Origin: Oscillospiraceae bacterium
GTDB taxonomy: Bacteria; Bacillota; Clostridia; Oscillospirales; Ruminococcaceae
Reading direction: 5' to 3'
Length of the DNA stretch: 5,335 nucleotides
Assembly (NCBI GenBank): GCA_031271475.1
Contig: JAISVP010000199.1
Coordinates: 1 to 5,335 of the forward strand
Of the stretch, positions 1 through 4,954 are shown piece by piece. Every line of letters begins with the position of its first letter. Position 1 is the first letter of the stretch. The notes beneath the pieces are model-generated. The model saw only the letters and a program-made list of their open reading frames with translations, was not told the DNA's origin and did no database searches. Made by a program: the position numbers and the translations under genes.

Positions 1-2
1 AA

Positions 3-974
3 AGCAGACTGAATATCTTCAGCGATATGGTTGTGTTTTCGTCTTATGCCGTGCAGGTTATAATGGCGTTTATGATGCTTACAATGATTTTTGTTCTCTT
101 GCCGCGCGCGTCTGTTTCCGCAAAACGTGTAAATGAAGTCCTTCTTAAGAATTTAAGCATAAAGGACGGCAAGGTTGTTAAGCCGGAAACACAGACCGAT
201 ATTGCCGTTGAGTTCAGGAATGTAAGTTTTAAATATCCCGATGCGGAGGATTATGTGGTTGAGGGAATAAATTTCACCGTGAAAAAAGGAGAAACTGCCG
301 CTTTTATAGGCGGTCTTGGAAGCGGCAAATCCACAGTCGTCAATCTGATTCCGCGTTTTTACGACGCCAGCGGCGGGGAAGTGCTTGTCGACGGGGTGAA
401 CGTGAAGGAATACAACCTTCATGCTCTGCGTAATAAATTGGGCTATGTTTCACAAAAGGCCGTAATGTTCAGCGGAACGGTTGAGTCCAATATCACATTC
501 GGTACGGAGTTTACTGCCGCAAACAGAGACGGAAGAAAGAAATCCGCACAGATAAAAAAAGCCGCTGAAATCTCACAGGCGGCGGAATTTGTGGAAAATA
601 TGGATGATAAGTACAGTTCCGCGGTTTCGCAGGGCGGCGCGAACCTTTCCGGGGGACAGAAACAGCGGCTTTCTATTGCGCGTGCTGTTTATAAAAAGCC
701 GGAAATCAATATTTTCGACGATTCATTTTCCGCACTTGACTATAAAACTGACAGGACGCTGAGAACCGCGCTTAAAAAAGAACTTGCGGATACGACTTGT
801 CTGATTGTTTCTCAAAGGATAGGTACTATTAAAGACGCGGATAAGATTGTGGTTCTTGACGGCGGGAAGCAGGTCGGTGCGGGAACTCATAAAGAATTGC
901 TTGAAAATTGCGAAGTTTACCGTGAGATTGCTTACTCACAGCTGTCCAAGGAAGAATTGGAAAAAGAATTGTAA
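3..974 (+). CDS. ABC exporter half-transporter, permease-ATPase (5' truncated; degenerate catalytic site)
   Basis: C-terminal part of a fused permease-ATPase ABC exporter subunit. The frame is open from the window edge, so the true start lies outside. Numbering from the internal Met at base 27, a last membrane helix (about residues 8-25) is followed by the linker PRASVSAKRVNEVL and a full nucleotide-binding domain. Walker A is GGLGSGKS (95-102), the Q-loop is Q143, the signature is LSGGQ (207-211), Walker B ends in F-D-D (230-232) and the D-loop is SALD (235-238). The catalytic glutamate after Walker B is Asp232, and the usual switch histidine is Gln263 (SQRIGTI). These two changes are known in the degenerate subunit of heterodimeric exporters such as TM287/288 and BmrCD, so I read them as functional and not as decay. 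The intact signature would complete the consensus site of the partner encoded downstream. Substrate unknown; drug or lipid export is the family norm. Confidence 0.93.
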   Translation, partial: SRLNIFSDMVVFSSYAVQVIMAFMMLTMIFVLLPRASVSAKRVNEVLLKNLSIKDGKVVKPETQTDIAVEFRNVSFKYPDAEDYVVEGINFTVKKGETAAFIGGLGSGKSTVVNLIPRFYDASGGEVLVDGVNVKEYNLHALRNKLGYVSQKAVMFSGTVESNITFGTEFTAANRDGRKKSAQIKKAAEISQAAEFVENMDDKYSSAVSQGGANLSGGQKQRLSIARAVYKKPEINIFDDSFSALDYKTDRTLRTALKKELADTTCLIVSQRIGTIKDADKIVVLDGGKQVGAGTHKELLENCEVYREIAYSQLSKEELEKEL

Positions 975-997
975 AAAAGAATTGGACTGAAAATCGG

Positions 998-1178
998 TGT
1001 GCGGTATTGTTCGGCATTGTTCGGCAATGTGCAAGGCGGTTTGCAGCGGCGGACGGCATAAATCAGCGGTTTGAAAACAGTGTGCGGTATGTGCAAGGGG
1101 ATTCGCGGCGGCGTAAATCAGCGGTTTAAAAACCGTGTGCGGCGTGTGGTGCAAGGGGATTCAGCGGTTTGAAAACAG
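998..1178 (+). repeat. Three degenerate tandem repeats between the two ABC genes
   Basis: The gap between the ABC genes is filled by three shortening copies of one unit, starting at 998, 1081 and 1136 (about 83, 55 and 43 bases). Each opens with TGTGCGG and closes with a block like CAGCGGTTTGAAAACAG (near 1064-1080, 1119-1135 and 1162-1178). GTGCAAGG recurs between these blocks in all three copies. The first copy also contains the 10-mer ATTGTTCGGC twice in tandem (1006-1025). The second copy has a short palindrome, CGGTTTAAAAACCG (1122-1135). The plus strand is strikingly rich in G and poor in C. I see no convincing gene, terminator or promoter in the tract. The last copy ends where the Shine-Dalgarno site of the second ABC gene begins. 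Confidence 0.8.
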
Positions 1179-1182
1179 GGGG
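1177..1182 (+). promoter_or_regulatory. Shine-Dalgarno site for the second ABC gene
   Basis: AGGGGG lies 4 bases before ATG 1187. The spacing is short, but pairing with the anti-Shine-Dalgarno sequence would be continuous if one G-U pair is allowed. It decides the start in favour of ATG 1187. A TTG six codons upstream (1169) has a weaker site, AAGGGG at 1153-1158, but that string is part of the repeat unit and also occurs at 1095-1100 with no start after it. Confidence 0.55.
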
Positions 1183-1186
1183 AACT

Positions 1187-3004
1187 ATGGGCGGAAACAA
1201 CAGCAGACGTGGGAACCGCGGCGGGCCGATGGGTGCTCACAATATAGGTGACAAGCCGGAAAACTTAGGGAGACCACTCGGACAGTTAGTTCGCTATCTT
1301 AAAAGGTATTTGCCGGCGATAATTGCGGCTGTGCTTATGGCGGCGGCAGGTACGGTTATACGCATAATAGGGCCCAATAAACTGCGTGAGATTACTGATA
1401 TTGTTGTTGAGGGTATGGCCGGAAAGATTGATACGGATGCTGTAACCGGAATCGGTTTAATGCTTGTTACGCTGTATGCGGCAGGTTTTGTGCTTAATTA
1501 TGTACAGGGCTTTATTATGAATACAGTTACCCAAAAAATCGGGTTTAGGATGAGGTCGGAAGCTTCCGGGAAAATCAACCGTCTGCCGCTTAAATATTTC
1601 GATTCCAACAGCTTCGGGGATGTTATGAGCCGCGTTACCAATGACGTTGATGCTATTTTGCAAACCCTTACGCATGGGCTGGTTCAGGTGCTTGCGGCGG
1701 TTACTATGTTTATTGGATCGCTAATAATGATGTTTTCAATTAACGTAACGATGACGCTGTCCGCTGTGGCGGCCACTGCTGTGGGATTTGCCGGAATGAT
1801 GCTTATTATGGGTAAAACCCAAAAGTATTTTAAAGCACAGCAGGATCATCTGGGTGAAATAAACGGGCATATCGAGGAAATATATTCCGGGCATACGGCG
1901 GTTAAAGCATACAATGCGGAAAACAGCGCCAAACAGACATTTCGTGAGATTAATGACAAACTGAAAGTATCGGGGCTTAAATCCCAGTTTCTGTCAGGGA
2001 TCATGATGCCTCTTATGATGTTTATCGGGAACCTCGGATACGTGGCGGTATGCGTTGTGGGTGCGGCAATGACATTTGACGGCAAGGTAACTATAGGTGA
2101 TATTGTTGCGTTTATGATTTATATACGGCTGTTTACACAGCCGCTGTCAACGATGGCTCAGACCGGTGTGGCGCTGCAGTCTATGGCGGCGGCAGGGGAG
2201 CGGATATTTAAGTTTATGGCAGAACCGGAACTCCCCGATGACAGCAGCAATGCGTCCGTGCCTGTGGATACGGTTAAAGGTAATGTTGAATTTAAAAACG
2301 TGCGTTTCGGGTACACTAAGGAAAAAATAATTATCCGTAACTTCTCAGCCACGGTAAAAGCCGGACAGAAAATAGCAATAGTAGGGCCGACGGGCGCGGG
2401 GAAAACTACTATGGTTAACTTGCTGATGAAGTTTTATGACTTGGACGGCGGGGGAATTTATATTGACGGCGTGCCGATAAGCTCGTTAAAGCGTTCAAAC
2501 GTCAGCGACTTGTTTTGTATGGTTTTACAGGATACATGGCTGTTTGAGGGTACCATTAAAGAGAATATCATATACAATAAGGAAGGTGTGACGGATAAGG
2601 AAGTCCGTGACGCCTGCAAGACTGCCGGGATTGACCATTTTATAAAAACTTTGCATTGCGGTTATGATACGGTTTTGACGGATAATGACAGTCTTTCGGC
2701 AGGGCAGAAACAGCTTCTGACGATAGCAAGAGCAATGATAGAGAATTCGCCTATGCTGATTCTTGACGAGGCGACATCTTCGATAGATACGCGGACGGAA
2801 CTGCTCATACAGGCGGCTATGGATAAACTTACGGTCGGCAGGACTTCGTTTATCATAGCTCACAGACTTTCAACGATTAAGAATGCGGACTTAATACTGG
2901 TGATGAAAGACGGAGATATCATAGAAAACGGAACACATACGGGATTGCTTGAACAGGACGGCTTTTACGCACAGCTGTACAATTCTCAGTTTGACAGCCA
3001 CTGA
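1187..3004 (+). CDS. ABC exporter half-transporter, permease-ATPase (consensus-site partner)
   Basis: Complete 605-residue membrane exporter subunit, normal length for this family. A Gly/Arg/Asn-rich N-terminus (about residues 1-28), common in clostridial members, precedes six predicted membrane helices near 43-63, 88-109, 163-184, 187-208, 273-295 and 302-318. The ATPase domain runs from about 364 to the end: Walker A GPTGAGKT (400-407), Q-loop Q448, Walker B ILD-E with catalytic Glu528, D-loop SSID, and switch His559 (AHRLSTI). The signature is LSAGQ (503-507) in place of LSGGQ. An altered signature with intact Walker B and switch His is the expected complement of the upstream subunit, so the two should form one heterodimer. 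ATG 1187 was chosen on its Shine-Dalgarno site; TTG 1169 would add six residues. It ends 3 bases from the end of a convergent small gene, with no terminator visible. Confidence 0.93.
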   Translation: MGGNNSRRGNRGGPMGAHNIGDKPENLGRPLGQLVRYLKRYLPAIIAAVLMAAAGTVIRIIGPNKLREITDIVVEGMAGKIDTDAVTGIGLMLVTLYAAGFVLNYVQGFIMNTVTQKIGFRMRSEASGKINRLPLKYFDSNSFGDVMSRVTNDVDAILQTLTHGLVQVLAAVTMFIGSLIMMFSINVTMTLSAVAATAVGFAGMMLIMGKTQKYFKAQQDHLGEINGHIEEIYSGHTAVKAYNAENSAKQTFREINDKLKVSGLKSQFLSGIMMPLMMFIGNLGYVAVCVVGAAMTFDGKVTIGDIVAFMIYIRLFTQPLSTMAQTGVALQSMAAAGERIFKFMAEPELPDDSSNASVPVDTVKGNVEFKNVRFGYTKEKIIIRNFSATVKAGQKIAIVGPTGAGKTTMVNLLMKFYDLDGGGIYIDGVPISSLKRSNVSDLFCMVLQDTWLFEGTIKENIIYNKEGVTDKEVRDACKTAGIDHFIKTLHCGYDTVLTDNDSLSAGQKQLLTIARAMIENSPMLILDEATSSIDTRTELLIQAAMDKLTVGRTSFIIAHRLSTIKNADLILVMKDGDIIENGTHTGLLEQDGFYAQLYNSQFDSH

Positions 3005-3007
3005 GAG

Positions 3008-3196
3008 TTATGCTTCCATTGACAGATTGTTTATGAATTCACGCAGGTTGGTTTTGTTGGTGAATGTGTTGGATTGGGAGATTATTCGGTTTTGCTGTTT
3101 TTTAGGAAGTCCGGAAAAATATTTGAGGGCGTGTTCGTTTTGTGACAGGGCAATTACAAACCCGGAAGACATATTGGTATCAATACTGTTATTCAT
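3008..3196 (-). CDS. Small conserved-looking hypothetical protein, 62 residues
   Basis: Minus-strand gene with ATG at 3196 and TAA at 3008-3010. A textbook Shine-Dalgarno (TAGGAGAG, 8 bases before the ATG) supports both the gene and the start; the frame could be extended 14 codons upstream, but that extension lacks a site and enters the repeat. The product is soluble, with no signal peptide or membrane segment. It looks like three short helices: SGFVIALSQNEHALKYFSGL (11-30), PKKQQNRIIS (31-40), and a C-terminal helix around NKTNLREFINNLSME (47-61). From memory this pattern (GF..AL.QNE.A...F..L, then a charged helix, then a short helix ending in NSL or NNL) resembles small uncharacterised proteins found in many Clostridia. 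I cannot verify that here and assign no function. It converges on the ABC gene with a 3-base gap. Confidence 0.78.
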   Translation of the reverse strand: MNNSIDTNMSSGFVIALSQNEHALKYFSGLPKKQQNRIISQSNTFTNKTNLREFINNLSMEA

Positions 3197-3204
3197 AGCT
3201 GTAA

Positions 3205-3212
3205 CTCTCCTA
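3205..3212 (-). promoter_or_regulatory. Shine-Dalgarno site for the small minus-strand gene
   Basis: Read on the minus strand this is TAGGAGAG, 8 bases before the ATG at 3196. It is the main evidence that the 62-codon frame is translated. The hairpin repeat begins only 3 bases beyond it (3215), so the native upstream region of this gene is replaced by, or includes, repeat sequence. Confidence 0.75.
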
Positions 3213-3214
3213 TT

Positions 3215-3315
3215 GGAATTTTGATTACGAACGGGCAAAGCCCGTCCTTATCAACGCACGCAAATGCGTGCGGGTTTCGGCTTTGCCGAAACTCCAGCCG
3301 TTAGAAACGGCTGCG
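3215..3315. repeat. Four-hairpin repeat element, copy 1
   Basis: The unit opens with GGAATTTTGATTACGA and then carries four consecutive perfect hairpins. They are: (i) ACGGGC-AAA-GCCCGT, 3231-3245; (ii) CGCACGCA-AA-TGCGTGCG, 3255-3272; (iii) GTTTCGGC-TTT-GCCGAAAC, 3274-3292; (iv) CAGCCGTT-AGA-AACGGCTG, 3295-3313. Loops are 2-3 bases and the hairpins sit almost end to end. No T-run follows any of them, so this does not look like an intrinsic terminator. The element is much richer in GC than the AT-rich region to its right. There is no sign of a transposase or credible coding sequence. It could be a structured RNA, a REP/MITE-like mobile palindromic element, or a protein-binding array; the sequence does not decide. 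Confidence 0.88.
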
Positions 3316-3416
3316 GGAATTTTGATTACGAACGGGCAAAGCGCCCGTCCTTATCAACGCACGCAAATGCGTGCGGGTTTCGGCTTTGCCGAAACTTCAG
3401 CCGTTACAAACGGCTG
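3316..3416. repeat. Four-hairpin repeat element, copy 2
   Basis: Direct tandem copy of the preceding unit, with the four hairpins at 3332-3348, 3358-3375, 3377-3395 and 3398-3416. Against copy 1 I count three differences: a two-base GC insertion in the loop of hairpin i (3341-3342 region), C to T between hairpins iii and iv (3294 versus 3397), and G to C in the loop of hairpin iv (3304 versus 3407). All stems are identical. The near identity points to a recent duplication or to maintenance by gene conversion. Confidence 0.88.
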
Positions 3417-3421
3417 TATAT

Positions 3422-3464
3422 ATATGGTATACGGCTGTGTCTGTCCGGAACCGTATATGCATAT
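3422..3464. other. Imperfect palindrome just right of the hairpin repeats
   Basis: ATATG-G-TATACGG (3422-3434) can pair with CCGTATA-TG-CATAT (3451-3464), giving about 12 base pairs with a small internal bulge around a 16-base loop. A short T-run (TTTT) follows, but the stem is AT-rich and no plus-strand gene ends nearby, so a terminator call is not justified. It is unrelated in sequence to the four hairpins of the repeat, apart from a shared ACGGCTGT string. Confidence 0.4.
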
Positions 3465-3610
3465 TTTCTGTATAAACCGACAAAATATAAATAGTATTTT
3501 ACAGAAGAAGTTTGCCCAGATATTACCCTGCAAATTATTTTATAGTCAAATTGCACAAAAAACACTGTGCAAATTAGTGAAAAAAGTCAATAGATATTGT
3601 ATGCGGAATG
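3465..3610. other. AT-rich intergenic stretch upstream of pilC
   Basis: No gene is supported here. The stretch contains the direct repeat TGCAAATTA at 3529-3537 and 3568-3576 and an inverted repeat at 3551-3572. Reading leftward, AGTCAA at 3544-3549 (TTGACT on the minus strand) and ATATTA at 3520-3525 (TAATAT) could form a weak promoter for the small minus-strand gene, but the match is poor and I do not annotate it separately. The rest looks like a promoter-upstream region. Confidence 0.4.
3551..3572. promoter_or_regulatory. Possible operator dyad upstream of the pilC promoter
   Basis: TTGCACA (3551-3557) and TGTGCAA (3566-3572) form a perfect 7-base inverted repeat with an 8-base spacer. 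The centre lies about 50 bases upstream of the pilC -10 element, a position typical of activator sites. The right arm belongs to one of two direct TGCAAATTA copies. A binding protein is not identifiable from the sequence. Confidence 0.35.
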
Positions 3611-3619
3611 TGTTATAAT
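3611..3619 (+). promoter_or_regulatory. pilC: Extended -10 promoter for the pilC operon
   Basis: TGTTATAAT is a perfect extended -10 element (TG, one base, then TATAAT). At the expected 17-base spacing the -35 position holds TAGATA, a poor match, which fits a promoter that relies on the extended -10 and perhaps on an activator. Transcription would start near 3626, giving a leader of roughly 75 bases before pilC. It is the only strong plus-strand promoter I see between the ABC gene and pilC. Confidence 0.65.
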
Positions 3620-3670
3620 AGAGTGAGGAGAATTGTATCCAAAAAACAAAACAAAGCAAAAGCAATAAAT

Positions 3671-3677
3671 GGGAGGA
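3671..3677 (+). promoter_or_regulatory. Shine-Dalgarno site ahead of the pilC leader frame
   Basis: GGGAGGA is the best ribosome binding site in the pilC leader. It lies 10 bases before ATG 3688 and 24 bases before the pilC ATG at 3702. By spacing it serves the five-codon frame and not pilC directly. The only closer candidate for pilC is the G-rich GGGGGTGG (3690-3697). Confidence 0.5.
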
Positions 3678-3687
3678 ATTTACGCAT

Positions 3688-3705
3688 ATGGGGGTGGTTG
3701 AATGA
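3688..3705 (+). other. Five-codon leader frame (MGVVE) overlapping the pilC start
   Basis: ATG 3688 opens a frame of five codons, M-G-V-V-E, whose TGA (3703-3705) overlaps the pilC ATG (3702-3704) as ATGA. It has the better-placed Shine-Dalgarno. This arrangement is typical of translational coupling, where a ribosome ending the short frame restarts on pilC. It could equally be a chance ATG in the leader, and no function for the peptide itself is implied. Confidence 0.35.
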
Positions 3706-4898
3706 AAAGCTTTTCATATACGGCAAGGGATGCGTCCGGTAAGACCGTCAACGGTGTGCTTACCGCGGAAACACCAATTGATTTCGAGGATAAGGTAAGA
3801 GCAAAAGGTTTGCGCGTAGTGAATTTTACGGAAAGCGATTCACAGACAAAAAAGACATTACATAAATTTAAGACAAAGGAGTTGGCGTTTAACTGCAGAC
3901 AGCTCGCGGCGATGCTTACATCGGGGCTTACTCTGGTTCGTGCGCTTGATATTCTGTATAAAGAACAGCCAACCGAAAAAACAAAGCAAATTTGGCTTGA
4001 TATTTATGAGAATGTGCAGAAAGGTCAGACTTTTTCGGATTCTTTAAGTATGCAGGACGGGGCGTTTCCGCCGTTGCTTATAAGCATGATTGCCGCAGGT
4101 GAGTCCAGCGGTTCGCTTGACGTGATTATGCAGCGTATGTCAGACCACTACGCAAAGGAAAATAAACTCAACAACAAGGTTAAAGGTGCAATGGTTTACC
4201 CGATTATTCTGCTCGTGCTGACCGTTGCGGTTGTTCTGGTGCTGTTTACGTTCGTTATGCCGACGTTTGCCGGGATGTTTGACAATCCTGACGATATGCC
4301 CGCGCTTACGAAAGTTATGATGGGTCTGAGCGACTTCGTCAGAACAAGATGGTATGTACTGCTGGCAATTACACTGGTGCTTGTCTTCGGGTTCACTTAC
4401 GGTCTTAAAGTTCCGGCAGTCAGGATAAAATGGGACAGATTTATACTTAAAATTCCCATGATAGGGAAACTTATTGTAAAAGTCTATATAGCACGGTTTG
4501 CAAGAACCATGTCTTCGCTGTATTCAAGCGGCATACCGATGGTGGAATGTCTGCAAAGATCCTCGGCGATTCTCGGAAATGCTTATATTTTGTCTAAATT
4601 TACTGAAAATGTCATACCCGAAGTAAAACAGGGCGAACCTCTTTCTGCGGCGCTGCAAAGAGCCGACTGTTTTGAGTCAATGTTCTATTCTATTATATTT
4701 GTCGGTGAGGAATCCGGTGCATTGGACGAGATTCTTGAAAAGACTTCGGATTATTATGATGATGAATCTGACGCCGCTATACAGAGGATGGTGTCTATGC
4801 TTGAGCCGGTTATGATTATCGTACTCGGTGTTATTGTAGGTCTGGTTGTCGGATCTGTATTGCCGGCACTCTACGGTTCTTTGGACAATATTTCATAG
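3702..4898 (+). CDS. pilC: Type IV pilus inner-membrane platform protein PilC (type II secretion F family)
   Basis: Complete 398-residue polytopic membrane protein, normal length for PilC/GspF. It anchors the pilus machine in the cytoplasmic membrane and couples the assembly ATPase to pilin insertion. The N-terminus MKSFSYTARDASGKTVNGVL is the characteristic PilC opening, which fixes the start. Two homologous T2SF domains follow. The first (about 62-187) has the entry motif FNCRQLAAMLTSGLTLVRAL and the PPLLISMIAAGESSGSLD motif (123-140). The second (about 265-390) has FARTMSSLYSSGIPMVECL and the GEESGALDEIL motif (335-345). Membrane helices lie near 164-187, 216-234 and 368-390, as expected. 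pilM follows 56 bases downstream on the same strand, so both are probably co-transcribed from the extended -10 promoter. No pilB or pilT precedes it here. The start overlaps a five-codon leader frame. Confidence 0.95.
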   Translation: MKSFSYTARDASGKTVNGVLTAETPIDFEDKVRAKGLRVVNFTESDSQTKKTLHKFKTKELAFNCRQLAAMLTSGLTLVRALDILYKEQPTEKTKQIWLDIYENVQKGQTFSDSLSMQDGAFPPLLISMIAAGESSGSLDVIMQRMSDHYAKENKLNNKVKGAMVYPIILLVLTVAVVLVLFTFVMPTFAGMFDNPDDMPALTKVMMGLSDFVRTRWYVLLAITLVLVFGFTYGLKVPAVRIKWDRFILKIPMIGKLIVKVYIARFARTMSSLYSSGIPMVECLQRSSAILGNAYILSKFTENVIPEVKQGEPLSAALQRADCFESMFYSIIFVGEESGALDEILEKTSDYYDDESDAAIQRMVSMLEPVMIIVLGVIVGLVVGSVLPALYGSLDNIS

Positions 4899-4938
4899 CA
4901 AGAGGGAATTGGAAAACAAATGTAATTTATATAATGTG

Positions 4939-4944
4939 AAGGAG
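4939..4944 (+). promoter_or_regulatory. pilM: Shine-Dalgarno site for pilM
   Basis: AAGGAG lies 10 bases before ATG 4955. The 56-base pilC-pilM gap shows no terminator, which supports co-transcription. Confidence 0.65.
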
Positions 4945-4954
4945 TGGTTATTGA

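Noticed and set aside
690..830. First ABC gene as a decaying pseudogene because of the lost catalytic Glu and His
   Set aside because: The frame is intact, all other motifs are preserved, and the partner's complementary changes match known heterodimeric exporters.
829..1154. Minus-strand frames across the inter-ABC repeats
   Set aside because: Low-complexity, repeat-derived composition (His/Thr/Pro/Ala-rich) and no ribosome binding site; they are by-products of the biased repeat tract.
2949..3224. Plus-strand frame of 91 codons across the end of the ABC gene
   Set aside because: It is out of frame with the ABC gene and antisense to the small minus-strand gene, which has a far better ribosome binding site.
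3231..3313. Intrinsic terminators in the hairpin repeat
   Set aside because: The stems are GC-rich, but no T-run follows on the plus strand or, in reverse, on the minus strand.
3215..3416. CRISPR-like array
   Set aside because: Only two copies, directly abutting with no variable spacers, and no cas genes in the window.
3520..3549. Minus-strand promoter (TTGACT, 18-base spacer, TAATAT) for the small gene
   Set aside because: The -10 matches only four of six positions in an AT-rich region where such matches are expected by chance; mentioned only as a possibility.
3264..3618. Two overlapping plus-strand open frames (76 and 116 codons) through the hairpin repeats
   Set aside because: Their sequence is translated repeat plus AT-rich spacer, they lack Shine-Dalgarno sites, and the repeat unit lengths put each copy in a different frame.
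4909..4935. Internal promoter before pilM (TTGGAA, 15-base spacer, TATAAT)
   Set aside because: The spacer is too short and transcription would start inside the pilM Shine-Dalgarno. Co-transcription with pilC explains expression better, though the TATAAT match itself is exact.
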